A stretch of 64,000 bases of DNA from Rivularia sp034931125. Lineage in GTDB: Bacteria; Cyanobacteriota; Cyanobacteriia; Cyanobacteriales; Nostocaceae. The notes under the pieces are model-generated. The model searched no databases, was not told the DNA's origin, and saw nothing but the letters and a program-made list of their open reading frames with translations. The stretch spans positions 38,356 through 102,355 of the forward strand of contig NZ_JAYGHM010000021.1 in the NCBI RefSeq assembly GCF_034931125.1. The letters run 5' to 3'. Positions 25,810 to 34,890 of this stretch are shown one piece after another (position 1 is the first letter of the stretch; each line of letters begins with the position of its first letter). The translations under genes and the position numbers were made by a program.

Positions 25810-26035
25810 GACCCCAGACCACACCCTTGGAACCTGCATATGAACATCCACGAGAGGTCATTACCCCAGGAAGAGACTTGACGTTGGATTTAACACCACA
25901 ATCACTCTTGCCTTCTTCATGAACGTTAAGGTGCTTAGCACGTCTTTTCTTCGCTTTCTCAGGATAAGCTTCTAAGACTTCCTCAACTAGCTGTTTTCTT
26001 TCTTCGACGGTGTTCTTTTTGTCTGCGGGTGACAT
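25803..26035 (-). CDS. nifD: nifD, first piece (5' end)
   Basis: This encodes residues 1-78 of the MoFe protein alpha chain. The start is ATG 26035 (MSPADKKNTVEERKQLVEEV), the family N-terminus; a longer frame to 26128 reaches into the nifH-nifD spacer. C64 (SRGCSYAG) is the first P-cluster ligand. The piece ends GVVWGPIK at the D3 repeat. The four pieces minus three duplicate repeats sum to 233+672+458+146 = 1,509 nt, giving 502 residues plus stop without a frame break. Confidence 0.96.
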
Positions 26036-26110
26036 AAACTTTCTGCCTTTTTTACTACTGGTAACTACTGGGGATTTCAGGACTCGTAATAGATTAAAGC
26101 CTTTTGTAGA

Positions 26111-26145
26111 AGGTAAAGGGTAAAACACTAGTTCTACCTTTACCT
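26111..26145 (-). other. Hairpin in nifH-nifD intergenic region
   Basis: AGGTAAAGG (26111-26119) and CCTTTACCT (26137-26145) are perfect complements around a 17-base loop, within the spacer between the nifH stop and nifD start. Hairpins at this place in other diazotrophs are linked to mRNA processing or stability of nifH. No T-run follows, so it is not a strong terminator. Confidence 0.55.
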
Positions 26146-26170
26146 TTGCCGCGCTCTACATCATTTACTA

Positions 26171-26661
26171 TTAGGTAGCAGGAACTTCTTCTGCTTTTTT
26201 ACCAATGATGTCTGCGTGCTTGGTATCGTCATCTAAGATACCGAATTCAACAAGAAGTGCTTCTAATTCGTCCATTTCCAAAGGTGTAGGAATGGTAAGA
26301 TTTTTGTTGTTGATGATTTTTTCAGCTAAGGTAGCGTACTCTTTAGCTTGCTTGCTGTCAGGTGCGTACTCGTTAACAGTCATACGACGCAATTCAGCGT
26401 GCTGTACAATGTTGTCGCGAGGTACGAAGTGAATCATTTGAGTGTTCAAACGTGCAGCCAAGGTTTCGATAAGATCGGTTTCTCTATCAACGTTACGGCT
26501 GTTACAAATCAAGCCACCCAAACGTACACCACCGGAATGAGCGTACTTAAGAACACCACGAGCGATGTTGTTAGCAGCATACATTGCCATCATCTCACCA
26601 GAGGTAACGATGTAGATTTCTTGCGCTTTACCTTCACGAATAGGCATAGCGAAACCGCCAC
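26171..26661 (-). CDS. nifH: nifH, third visible piece (3' end)
   Basis: This encodes the C-terminal 160 residues of the nitrogenase Fe protein, beginning GGFAMPIREGKAQEIYIV and ending DIIGKKAEEVPAT, stop at 26171. It includes HFVPRDNIVQHAELRRMTV, strongly conserved in NifH. It begins inside the 15 bp H1 repeat (26647-26661). Upstream sequence (TTAGTGGTACATAGCGGAAA on the coding strand) is element DNA. nifD starts about 135 bp downstream. Confidence 0.97.
26647..26661 (-). repeat. H1 attachment repeat, left copy
   Basis: Coding-strand GTGGCGGTTTCGCTA followed by TGCCTATTCG (native nifH, M-P-I-R). Identical over 15 bp to 57674-57688. Confidence 0.95.
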
Positions 26662-26798
26662 TTTCCGCTATGTACCACTAAAAGTTTAATGGAGCATTTT
26701 TTTTAGGGAAGGCTTATATAACTCACGAGTAATTGTATAGACACTATTTTGCGTAATGCCAATCTTGAAGGATGTATGGGAGATATTTAACGTTTTCT

Positions 26799-27320
26799 TC
26801 AACTTGATCGCGCTAATATCATTCCCCGATACATATTCATCCCGCAGGTAAACGGATATTCCCCCGGTTTATCGGGAGTAAATTCCACCGCAGTCACTTG
26901 ATTAAGAATTAAATCTTGAGCAATGTGAAAATCTGGAACTAACACTTTTTCCAAACAACTATTAGCATCTCGACGCAAAAAGTTGAGTCTCACCCTTTGT
27001 CCTGCTTCCACAACAACTTGACTCGGTTCGTAACCTCCATCTACAGTAATGGTAATTTCCTGTATATCCTTATTTCTATTAGCCTGAACCGCTTTAGATT
27101 TACTTAAAAGAAACCACCATAACTCCAACCCAATCAAACCGATACCACCCAAAGTAACCGCAATTTTTAACCCCAAAGGTTGCTCAATGCGTTGAAATTG
27201 GGCGTTTTCTTGAGAAACAGGCATTTCGACAGATTTTTGAGCCAAAGCCGTCCCTGAAGCAACGGATAGAAAAAATCCCACCCCAGCAAGACTTGTGAAA
27301 ATCTTCTTCTTGTTAAACAT
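26799..27320 (-). CDS. Cupredoxin-like copper-binding protein, membrane-anchored
   Basis: The 173-residue protein has a signal-like N-terminus (residues 5-28), a second hydrophobic segment (IAVTLGGIGLIGLELWWFLL, about 53-72) and then a cupredoxin domain (ITITVDGGYEPSQVVVEAGQ). Candidate copper ligands lie in NSCLEKVLVPDFHI and FTCGMNMYRG (His, Cys, Met). The gene sits 88 bp downstream of the CopA-type ATPase gene in the same direction, a pairing seen in cyanobacterial copper clusters. It probably binds or hands over copper at the membrane surface. Confidence 0.8.
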   Translation of the reverse strand: MFNKKKIFTSLAGVGFFLSVASGTALAQKSVEMPVSQENAQFQRIEQPLGLKIAVTLGGIGLIGLELWWFLLSKSKAVQANRNKDIQEITITVDGGYEPSQVVVEAGQRVRLNFLRRDANSCLEKVLVPDFHIAQDLILNQVTAVEFTPDKPGEYPFTCGMNMYRGMILARSS

Positions 27321-27408
27321 AAATAAATTACCTCCTACATGAATTAACCTCAGCGAACCTTTGCGCTAACCTCCGCGCACCTTTGCGTTAAAAAAACACC
27401 TCTCCCCC

Positions 27409-29664
27409 TCATCCCTTCAACTTAAAATTACGTAACCGTAAAGCATTCGTCACCACCGAAACCGAACTAAAAGCCATCGCACCCCCCGCAATAATCGGGT
27501 TTAATAACCAGCCAAATATGGGAAACAAAATTCCCGCAGCGATGGGAATACCCAAAACGTTGTAGAAAAATGCAAAAAACAAATTCTGACGAATATTATT
27601 CATAGTCGCACGACTCAACTTAATTGCCGTGATAATCGATCGCAAATCTCCCGAAATTAAAGTGATGTCACTTGCTGCGATCGCCACATCTGTTCCGGTA
27701 CCAATTGCCATTCCCACATCTGCTTGTGCTAAGGCTGGAGCATCGTTTATCCCATCTCCCACCATTGCCACAATTTTACCTTCTTTTTGCAAAGACTTGA
27801 TAACTGCCGCTTTTTGATCTGGTCGAACTTCCGCAAATACCCGGTCAATACCAACTTCACTAGCGATCGCTTCTGCTGTGGGACGGTTATCTCCGGTCAA
27901 CATTACTACTTCTAAACCTAACTTACGCATGACTCTTACTGCTTCAGTGGAGGTAGCTTTAAGAGTATCCGCAATTCCCATCAAACCTTCAACTTCCCCA
28001 TCCACTGCAATCCAAATTACAGTTTGTCCCAGGGATTCCCAACTCTGTTTCTGCTCGGCAAACATATCGGTATTAATTCCTTCTTCCGATAGCCAGCGTT
28101 TTGTACCAACTTGCACAAATCTATCCGAAACATATCCTTGAACACCACTTCCAGCAACTGCTTCAAAATTATGAGGCTCCGTCAATTCAACACCTTGAGC
28201 CTCAGCATATCTAACTACAGCTTCCGCTAAAGGATGTTCGGAATTGCGCTCAAGTGCGGCTGCTAATCTAATCAACTTCAACTCATTTTGATTCGCAGTT
28301 CCACGTACTGTCACAAAGTTGGTAACGGTGGGTTTCCCTTCTGTCAACGTCCCCGTTTTATCCAAAACAATCGTCTGGATTTTATGAGCGAGTTCCAAAC
28401 TTTCCGCGCCTTTAATCAAAATACCATTTTCAGCACCTTTACCCGTACCCACCATTACCGATGTCGGAGTTGCTAAACCCAAAGCACAGGGACAAGCGAT
28501 AATCAAAACCCCCACAGTGGTAATTAAAGCAAGGCTAATATTACCCATGAAATTAAACCAAATGACAAAAGTAAAAATGGCGATCGCAATTACCACCGGG
28601 ACAAACCACCCCGTCACCTGGTCTGCTAATCTTTGAATCGGAGCTTTACTTCCTTGCGCTTGTCTAACTAACTGCACAATTTGCGACAGTACGGTATCTT
28701 TTCCTACTCTTGTCGCCTTAAACTTAAAGCTACCAGTTTTATTAATTGTCGCGCCGATTACCTCATCACCGGGCTGCTTTTTGACGGCTACGCTTTCCCC
28801 CGTCACCATTGCTTCATCAATAGTGGAAGTACCTTCTACGACTTCTCCATCTACAGGTATTTTCTCACCCGGACGTACTAAAATTATGTCATCAAGCTCA
28901 ACATCTTGAATCGGAACATCTACTTCCTTACCGTTGCGAATCACACGAGCATCCCTAGCCTGTAAACCAATTAACTTGCGAATTGCGTCACTAGTTTGTC
29001 CTTTAGCGCGATTCTCGAAAAGCTGTCCTAACAGAATCAAGGTAATTACAACGGCAGCAGTTTCATAATATACCTCCGGCATCAACCCTTGATTGATAAA
29101 GAAATCGGGAAATACGCTTGCAAACAGCGAATAGAAAAACGCCGCCGAAGTACCCAAGCAAATCAGGGTATCCATTGTGGCTCCGTGACGCTTCAACGCT
29201 TTCCAAGCCCCAACATAGAACCCGTAACCGCACCAAAACTGTACGGGTGCGGTTAGTGCTAACTGCAACCAGGGGTTATGCAACCATGCTGGGATGAAGG
29301 GTAAATTCAACCCGGTCATCATTGGTAATGAGCCAATAATTAGCAAAGCACTAATGACCCCTCCCACTATTAACTTACGAATCAAATCGCGGGATTCGGC
29401 TTTACGAGCAGCTTTATCCTCGTCATCTTCCCCAGTAATCATTTCCTGTTCTTGTAGGGGAGTAGCACTGTATCCAGCCGCATCAACTGCATCTTGAATC
29501 TGCTTTATATCAGTTTTTTGGGGATTGTATTTAACAGTAGCTTGTTCGGCACCGAAATTAACATTACATTCGCTAACTCCAGGAACCGAACTAATAGCTT
29601 CTTCGATGCTGTTAGCACAGGAAGCACAACTCATGCCTCTTAGTTTAAGGGTAGTGGTATCCAT
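27409..29664 (-). CDS. copA: Copper-transporting P1B-type ATPase
   Basis: The 751-residue ATPase pumps Cu(I) across a membrane. One N-terminal heavy-metal-associated domain carries C13-x-x-C16 (GMSCASC). The transmembrane CPC motif is IIACPCALGLATP, the phosphorylation site DKTGTLTEG, the HP motif SEHPLAEA and the hinge GDGINDAPA. Downstream YN and MxxSS-type motifs (FFYNVLGIPIAAG, AMAFSSVSVV) support Cu(I) specificity. It is followed by the cupredoxin gene, probably in one operon. Length is normal for CopA/CtaA/PacS. Confidence 0.93.
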   Translation of the reverse strand: MDTTTLKLRGMSCASCANSIEEAISSVPGVSECNVNFGAEQATVKYNPQKTDIKQIQDAVDAAGYSATPLQEQEMITGEDDEDKAARKAESRDLIRKLIVGGVISALLIIGSLPMMTGLNLPFIPAWLHNPWLQLALTAPVQFWCGYGFYVGAWKALKRHGATMDTLICLGTSAAFFYSLFASVFPDFFINQGLMPEVYYETAAVVITLILLGQLFENRAKGQTSDAIRKLIGLQARDARVIRNGKEVDVPIQDVELDDIILVRPGEKIPVDGEVVEGTSTIDEAMVTGESVAVKKQPGDEVIGATINKTGSFKFKATRVGKDTVLSQIVQLVRQAQGSKAPIQRLADQVTGWFVPVVIAIAIFTFVIWFNFMGNISLALITTVGVLIIACPCALGLATPTSVMVGTGKGAENGILIKGAESLELAHKIQTIVLDKTGTLTEGKPTVTNFVTVRGTANQNELKLIRLAAALERNSEHPLAEAVVRYAEAQGVELTEPHNFEAVAGSGVQGYVSDRFVQVGTKRWLSEEGINTDMFAEQKQSWESLGQTVIWIAVDGEVEGLMGIADTLKATSTEAVRVMRKLGLEVVMLTGDNRPTAEAIASEVGIDRVFAEVRPDQKAAVIKSLQKEGKIVAMVGDGINDAPALAQADVGMAIGTGTDVAIAASDITLISGDLRSIITAIKLSRATMNNIRQNLFFAFFYNVLGIPIAAGILFPIFGWLLNPIIAGGAMAFSSVSVVTNALRLRNFKLKG

Positions 29665-30214
29665 AATTAGTAAAGCGGAATCGCTTTTCGTACATTTTTA
29701 TTGCAAGTAATTTACTCTTATAGATCGTATGCTAAACCCTCTAGTGGACTAGAGAGTCAAGTAGTAAAGTAAAAATATATTTTTTGAAATTAAAAGTAGA
29801 TTACATATCAAGTAACGTTACAAATATTTAAGTACCAGCGACGGTAGGATTTTATTAATCATAAAAATAAATATAAATAAATATTGATTATAAGAATATA
29901 TTGTAAAAGTTATCAATAGCATTTACATCTTTCTTCAGAGTTAAAAAAAATTTCTATCTTTAGATTTAAGACTATTTCATCCTGATTTCATATTTATGTG
30001 CGTTTACGCTTTTATAGAGAAGAAAGTGATTTATTTTAAATATAATTAATATTTTAAGAGTTGCTAGTTATTTAAAATTTTTCAGAGGAACATTCAACTT
30101 TTTAAATGCCTTGATTTTTTATGAATTAATTAAATAGCGATCGCAACGAATAAATTCTTTTTTTTAAAGTTAGTAATAAATAAGAGCAATCGCTTATATT
30201 CCAATAAAAAAATA
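29665..30214. other. AT-rich spacer upstream of copA
   Basis: About 550 bp, strongly AT-rich, with one GCGATCGC near 30137. No coding frame, repeat or recognised metal-operator palindrome was found. Confidence 0.5.
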
Positions 30215-30240
30215 GCTGGATTCAACAAATAAAATCCAGC
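30215..30240 (-). terminator. Rho-independent terminator of the lipoprotein gene
   Basis: GCTGGATT (30215-30222) pairs with AATCCAGC (30233-30240). On the minus strand it is followed by a T-run (complement of 30205-30212). It lies about 45 bp after the lipoprotein stop. Confidence 0.8.
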
Positions 30241-30282
30241 CAATATTTACAAATTATTTACCAATCATTTAATGATTAGATA

Positions 30283-30702
30283 TTATAGTTTTTCAACAGA
30301 TGTAATAGTTTTTTCAAGCGACTGTAATTCTGGCAAAACCTCTTCTTTACTGGGTTTAGAAGCTTTGAGTTGTCCCTCAATTTTATCCATGCTTTCTTCG
30401 ATCGCTTTGTAGTTTTCTGGAGACTTAGCTTTGATTCCATCTTCAACGGGTTTCCAGGAATCCTCAAATTTATCAAACTCGGTCTTAGCTTTGGCAAAAT
30501 CACCAGCTTCTACAGCGCTTTTAGTGTTGTTAACAACGTTGAGTAAACCTTGACCTGTTTGCTCGGTAGATGTAGTAGCTGTTTGAGATGCAGGACTGAC
30601 ATCGGGTGACGTTTCAACAGCAGATTGTTCACCATTGCTGCATCCAGCTAAAGTCAGAAAGCTAATTGCAGTCACAATAAACGCAATTTTAGGGTTAAAC
30701 AT
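30283..30702 (-). CDS. Small lipoprotein, DUF4363-like
   Basis: From ATG 30702 (MFNPKIAFIVTAISFL) the protein has 139 residues. The signal peptide ends in the lipobox LAGC (TLAGCSNGEQ), then a Ser/Thr-rich linker, then a helical domain (KSAVEAGDFAKAKTEFDKFE, repeating DKIEGQLKAS) with the spacing of DUF4363/EfeM-like helical bundles. Several cyanobacteria carry similar lipoproteins near metal-transport genes; a role in metal or redox stress is a guess. A strong terminator follows. Confidence 0.72.
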   Translation of the reverse strand: MFNPKIAFIVTAISFLTLAGCSNGEQSAVETSPDVSPASQTATTSTEQTGQGLLNVVNNTKSAVEAGDFAKAKTEFDKFEDSWKPVEDGIKAKSPENYKAIEESMDKIEGQLKASKPSKEEVLPELQSLEKTITSVEKL

Positions 30703-30917
30703 AAATAAACTCAAAATATCTACATCAAAATCATAGGACATTGAAAGTAAAAAACTCGGAAAGAGCTAATCCAATATTGTCTTCTTTCCGAATTCTTTAC
30801 CTCTATCGTTGTAATATCGGATTTAGGTATTTGTATTACGAGCAATTTTTTTGAGATTAATTTCGGTTTATATGTGAAATATTTAATTGACAAACTTATT
30901 TTTATTAGATAGCTATC

Positions 30918-31196
30918 ATGAAACGTGCTTTTCGTAAATATCACCGTGCGATCGCTCTGATTATATCCTTACCTGTAGCTTTAACTGTTATAACTGGAAT
31001 GATTGTGACGATGGTTGGTGAATGGGGTATAAATATCGGATTAACTCGCGGTTTTCTGCTGAGTCTTCATACGGGAGAAATTTTTCATCTCCAGGGAATT
31101 TACCCGATTTTAAATGGATTGGGATTAATCGGACTGTTGGTGACGGGTTTAAGTATGTCGGGTTTGTTTGATAAAAAGAAGCAGAGAACCGATTAA
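30918..31196 (+). CDS. Small PepSY-type membrane protein
   Basis: The 92-residue protein begins MKRAFRKYHRAIALIISLP with a first membrane segment (ALIISLPVALTVITGMIV). A second lies near the end (ILNGLGLIGLLVTGLSMSG). The FRKYHR start and the layout match short PepSY-associated membrane proteins common in cyanobacteria. It diverges from the lipoprotein gene. Function unknown. Confidence 0.65.
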   Translation: MKRAFRKYHRAIALIISLPVALTVITGMIVTMVGEWGINIGLTRGFLLSLHTGEIFHLQGIYPILNGLGLIGLLVTGLSMSGLFDKKKQRTD

Positions 31197-31209
31197 ATCA
31201 AAACAAGTA

Positions 31210-32073
31210 CTATTTTTGATCTGCTTGCATTTGTAAAAGTGCTGGTACCGTTACAAAACTATATCCTTGGGCTTTAAGTTTACTAATAATCTGTGGTAAA
31301 GCTGCTACAGTTCGTAAACGACTTCCACCTCCATCATGCATCAATACGATACCACCAGGTTTTGCTTGCTTCATTACCCGATTTATGATTCCTGGAACAG
31401 AAAGATGACTGTAGTCAGTTGAGTCATCCGACCACATAATAACTGTATAGTTATGCTTTTTCGCATAATCAACTACACCATTGGTCATTATTCCTCCTGG
31501 TGGTCTAAATATATTAGTCTTTATACCAGTTACTTTATAGATTAGGTCTGCGGTAGTTTCGATTTCCTGACCCGCAACTTTTTGGTTCATTTTATGATAA
31601 TAATGATGCCAGGTATGATTGCCAATTGCGTGTCCTTCTGCTACAACTCGCTTTCCTGGTGCGGGGAAATTCTTCAATGAATTCCCTAGCATAAAGAATG
31701 TTGCTTTAATATTATTTTGTTTGAGAATATCTAAAATTTTATCTGTATTTTTATTCCAAGGTCCATCATCAAAAGTTAAAGCAATAACTTTCTTGTTTTT
31801 ATCTAGTTTACCTGCTTTAAAAACTGCACCTTGGAACTGCTTTGGAATACTATAAACTAAACCTTGTGCTTGTGCTTGTGCTTCCCAACTATCTAACATT
31901 GCCAGCTTTAGTTTTTCTACAGATTCTTGTGCATTCGTTTTAGCATTTTCTTGTTGTGCAAAATTCTTGTCATTCGCAGATGCAAATGATATTGATGATA
32001 CAACAACTGCGGATACAATCATTAAGAAAAACCAGAATCTTGGCTTCCGCAAGAAAGAGACATTGTTTCTCAT
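31210..32073 (-). CDS. Polysaccharide deacetylase (NodB-type)
   Basis: The 287-residue protein has an N-terminal membrane anchor or signal (residues 12-32) and a NodB domain: ALTFDDGPWNKNT (catalytic Asp and metal Asp), NHTWHHYYH (metal His pair), FRPPGG and VLMHDGGG near the end. The enzyme removes acetyl groups from cell-wall or exopolysaccharide N-acetylglucosamine outside the cytoplasmic membrane. It converges on the PepSY gene 13 bp away. Confidence 0.9.
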   Translation of the reverse strand: MRNNVSFLRKPRFWFFLMIVSAVVVSSISFASANDKNFAQQENAKTNAQESVEKLKLAMLDSWEAQAQAQGLVYSIPKQFQGAVFKAGKLDKNKKVIALTFDDGPWNKNTDKILDILKQNNIKATFFMLGNSLKNFPAPGKRVVAEGHAIGNHTWHHYYHKMNQKVAGQEIETTADLIYKVTGIKTNIFRPPGGIMTNGVVDYAKKHNYTVIMWSDDSTDYSHLSVPGIINRVMKQAKPGGIVLMHDGGGSRLRTVAALPQIISKLKAQGYSFVTVPALLQMQADQK

Positions 32074-32211
32074 ATCTAATCCTTAGTAATAAATATAGTT
32101 TGTGTTGTCGATTTAGCTGGATAAATTACCAAAAAATATAATTAAAATTAGCTACGTAAACTATAGTCTCACAAGGTAAAGAAGTCGGAAAGAGAATATT
32201 GTTCCTTTAAG

Positions 32212-33489
32212 TTAATCAGTAACAGTTGGTAGAGTGACCTGAAAAGAACTCCCAATACCAAGTTGACTGCTTACAGTAATTTCTCCTCCGTGGTTACTTG
32301 CAATTGTTTGAGCAATAGCTAATCCTAAACCCAAACCACCCGAACGTCTACTTCTAGCTTTATCTGCTCTCCAAAAACGGTTGAAAATTAAGGGAATATC
32401 TTCAGGAGTAATACCAATTCCTGTATCTTGAATATCTACAACAACAAAGTTCTCGTAGTTTAGCAAAGAAACACTTACACTTCCACCAGGAGATGTATAT
32501 TGCAAAGCATTTTCTAATAAGTTAGAAAACAAGCGTTTTAATCCAGCGACATCACCCTTAACAAATACTTCTGAGTTAATTTCCGCTTTCAGGTTGATTC
32601 CCTTGATTTCAGCTTGCGATCGCAATAATTCGACTAAATCTTCCAACAATTCATCTAGGGGAATTAATACCCACTCATCAGTATTTGTTGGTAATCGATC
32701 TGTTCGAGCTAGTAAAAGCAAATCTTCAACTAAACGAGTCATTTGATTCGTCCCAGATGCAATTGAGTGAAGTTTTTTAACATCCGCAGGGTGAATTCTT
32801 TTTGGATGACTGATCATGACATCAACTGAGGTTTTAATTGCAGTTAAGGGACTACGTAACTCATGAGAAGCATCTGCGGTAAATTGTTTTAATTTTTCAA
32901 AGCTTTGTTCAACTGGTTTTAAAGATTGTTTTGTTAAGTACCAGCTACCTATACCACCAAGAATCAAAGCGATTATCCCACCGCAACTTAATCCCCAAAG
33001 TAATCGATTCAATTCTGCTTCTAAATCTTGAATTGATTTGCTTACCCGAATATATCCTTGAACCTTTTTCTTACTTTGATCCGCATAAATTGTCACGGTG
33101 ATACTGCGAAGTTTTCCATATTGTTGAGTGTGATAATCAAGTCGTAAAGGTGTAATCGGAACATGACTACCAGCTTGACCTAATAGTAAACCTTTGGTAT
33201 CAAACCATTCTACACCCTGACGATTTTCACGTAAATCCTGCCAAGGAATATCTAAATCACCATCATTATCTAAAATGCGAGGAGTCTTACTATTAATTAA
33301 TTTATTATTTGTTTTAATTTGTTCTAAACTATGAGCCGCTGCATCAGCTAAATTTAACATTTGCTGGTCTAACTGGTAATATAAGTTATAGGCAATAAAT
33401 CGATAAACTGCGAAAGTCGATATACTAAAAATGCCCAAGATTACACTTAAACAAGAAAATAATAACCTTCTCCGTAAAGCTTGAAACAT
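32212..33489 (-). CDS. Sensor histidine kinase
   Basis: The 425-residue kinase has two membrane segments (about 10-34 and 167-188) enclosing an extracytoplasmic sensor region of about 130 residues. The phospho-acceptor is H209 (DASHELRSPLTAIKT). The N box is LFSNLLENALQYTSPGG, and the G boxes are DTGIGITPED and GGLGLGLAIAQ. It resembles the RppB/NrsS and CopS-type metal sensors of cyanobacteria. It lies just after the response-regulator gene in the same direction, next to metal ATPases, so metal sensing is likely; the metal cannot be named. Confidence 0.9.
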   Translation of the reverse strand: MFQALRRRLLFSCLSVILGIFSISTFAVYRFIAYNLYYQLDQQMLNLADAAAHSLEQIKTNNKLINSKTPRILDNDGDLDIPWQDLRENRQGVEWFDTKGLLLGQAGSHVPITPLRLDYHTQQYGKLRSITVTIYADQSKKKVQGYIRVSKSIQDLEAELNRLLWGLSCGGIIALILGGIGSWYLTKQSLKPVEQSFEKLKQFTADASHELRSPLTAIKTSVDVMISHPKRIHPADVKKLHSIASGTNQMTRLVEDLLLLARTDRLPTNTDEWVLIPLDELLEDLVELLRSQAEIKGINLKAEINSEVFVKGDVAGLKRLFSNLLENALQYTSPGGSVSVSLLNYENFVVVDIQDTGIGITPEDIPLIFNRFWRADKARSRRSGGLGLGLAIAQTIASNHGGEITVSSQLGIGSSFQVTLPTVTD

Positions 33490-33540
33490 ACATTATAATA
33501 ATGCCGAGATAATTAAAAAAAATTTTTACTAAACTTCCCA

Positions 33541-33593
33541 TTACCAATTCCCCATTCCCAATTCCCCATTCCCAATTCCCAATTCCCAATTCT
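33541..33593. repeat. Tandem CCCAATTC/CCCATTC repeat
   Basis: Short degenerate tandem units (ATTCCCCATTCCCAATTCCC) lie between the two-component genes. Similar units recur near 56033. They are typical of cyanobacterial intergenic regions. Confidence 0.8.
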
Positions 33594-33594
33594 C

Positions 33595-34272
33595 TTAAAT
33601 ACTTTGTTTCAAATGATATCCTAACCCATAAACTGTTTCAATAAAATCAGCAGATGCTCCAGCTAATTTTAACTTTTGTCGCAAACTTCTAATATGAACT
33701 TTCACCGTTTCTTCTCCTGGTGGTTCTTCAAAAGACCATAACACTTCCAAAATTTGGTTGCGGTTAAATGTCCGATGACTATGACGTAAAAATAATTCTA
33801 AAATTCGATATTCTGTAGGTGTTAAGTGTAGATTTTTTTCCTGATAAGTCACCTCACAATTATTAGGATTTAGACGCAAATTTTCCCATTCTAATATAGG
33901 AGGCAATATTGTATTTACTCGTCTAAGTAAAGCACGAATGCGAGCCATTAATTCTTGCAAATCAAAAGGTTTTACTACATAATCATCGGCTCCCGCATCT
34001 AATCCAATAACTTTATCAGTACTGGTATCTTTTGCGGTTAACATCAAAATCGGCATAGAATAACTTTTTTGCCGCAGTTGACGACACAGCGTTACACCGT
34101 CCACCTTGGGTAACATCAAATCTAGCACCACTAATTCATAAGCAAAAGCTTCAGCAAAATCCCACCCTTGTTGACCATCGTAAGCAACATCAACAACGTA
34201 ATTCTTATCCCTGAGCGCTTCTGCTAGTGCTTCCGCAATGCGATCGTCATCCTCTACTAATAGAATCTTCAC
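33595..34272 (-). CDS. OmpR-family response regulator
   Basis: The 225-residue protein has a receiver domain with the acidic pair EDDD (7-10), phospho-acceptor D51 (VVLDLMLPKVDG), T84 (MLTAKD) and K106 (VVKPFD). A winged helix DNA-binding domain follows (HLTPTEYRILELFLRHSH, VKVHIRSLRQKL). It is close to the RppA/NrsR type. It precedes the histidine kinase gene and should be its partner, probably controlling neighbouring metal genes. Confidence 0.92.
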   Translation of the reverse strand: MKILLVEDDDRIAEALAEALRDKNYVVDVAYDGQQGWDFAEAFAYELVVLDLMLPKVDGVTLCRQLRQKSYSMPILMLTAKDTSTDKVIGLDAGADDYVVKPFDLQELMARIRALLRRVNTILPPILEWENLRLNPNNCEVTYQEKNLHLTPTEYRILELFLRHSHRTFNRNQILEVLWSFEEPPGEETVKVHIRSLRQKLKLAGASADFIETVYGLGYHLKQSI

Positions 34273-34339
34273 TGATTTTTATTGAGATTTTCTAAACCTT
34301 TTAAACTATAATTCAAGTCTCCCCAATACACCTGATGAA

Positions 34340-34367
34340 TGAACATTTGTTCAAACTTGGCTATAAT
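34340..34367 (+). promoter_or_regulatory. SmtB-type operator with -10 box upstream of the repressor gene
   Basis: TGAACATTTGTTCA (34340-34353) is a perfect 6-2-6 inverted repeat of the TGAACA type bound by SmtB/ZiaR repressors. It is followed 8 bp later by TATAAT (34362-34367), so a bound repressor would cover the promoter spacer. This supports autoregulation. Confidence 0.78.
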
Positions 34368-34435
34368 GATTATCAGTATCACTATTTCTTTCTAAATCGC
34401 TAAATAGCGAAAAATAGAGTTTTTTTGTCGTAGAT

Positions 34436-34834
34436 ATGCCTAAACCAACTAAATCGAAGCAGCCTTTATTAAATCTTGATTCACCTAGCTGCGATTCTCG
34501 TGAAGTTCACCTAGATAGCGTCCGTCAGGTTCAGCCAGAAATTATACCCACAGAAAAAGCCCAGCGGATGGCTGATTTTTTTGGAACCCTTGCAGATCCA
34601 CACCGATTACGTCTACTTTCGGCTTTAGCAAAACAGGAGTTATGTGTTTGCGATTTAGCCGCATCTGTAAAGATGAGTGAATCCGCAGTTTCCCATCAAC
34701 TCAGAATTTTGCGTACTATGCGTTTGGTTAAATATCGTCGTGAAGGACGCAATGTTTATTATAGTTTGGCGGATAATCACGTTATTAATATCTACCACGA
34801 AGTCGCTACCCACATCGATGAACCGCAAGTTTAG
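34436..34834 (+). CDS. ArsR/SmtB-family metal-sensing repressor
   Basis: The 132-residue repressor has the ArsR winged helix (FFGTLADPHRLRLLSALAKQ, ESAVSHQLRILRTMRLVKYR). Metal-site candidates are the CVC of ELCVCDLA, an N-terminal cysteine in SPSCDSREVH, and the alpha-5 site DNHVINIYHEVATHIDE, which has the D-x-H...H-x-x-E/H spacing of Zn-type SmtB/ZiaR. It probably represses the ATPase gene 112 bp downstream, and itself, until zinc or a related metal binds. Operators precede both genes. Confidence 0.9.
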   Translation: MPKPTKSKQPLLNLDSPSCDSREVHLDSVRQVQPEIIPTEKAQRMADFFGTLADPHRLRLLSALAKQELCVCDLAASVKMSESAVSHQLRILRTMRLVKYRREGRNVYYSLADNHVINIYHEVATHIDEPQV

Positions 34835-34890
34835 CTGGAGTTGATTAAAATTATTCGGTAAACCTTGAACAAATAACTTAATCTTCAATA

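Noticed and set aside
30276..30503. 75-residue frame overlapping the lipoprotein gene
   Set aside because: Same-strand shifted frame of the lipoprotein gene, Lys/Leu-rich with no family pattern.
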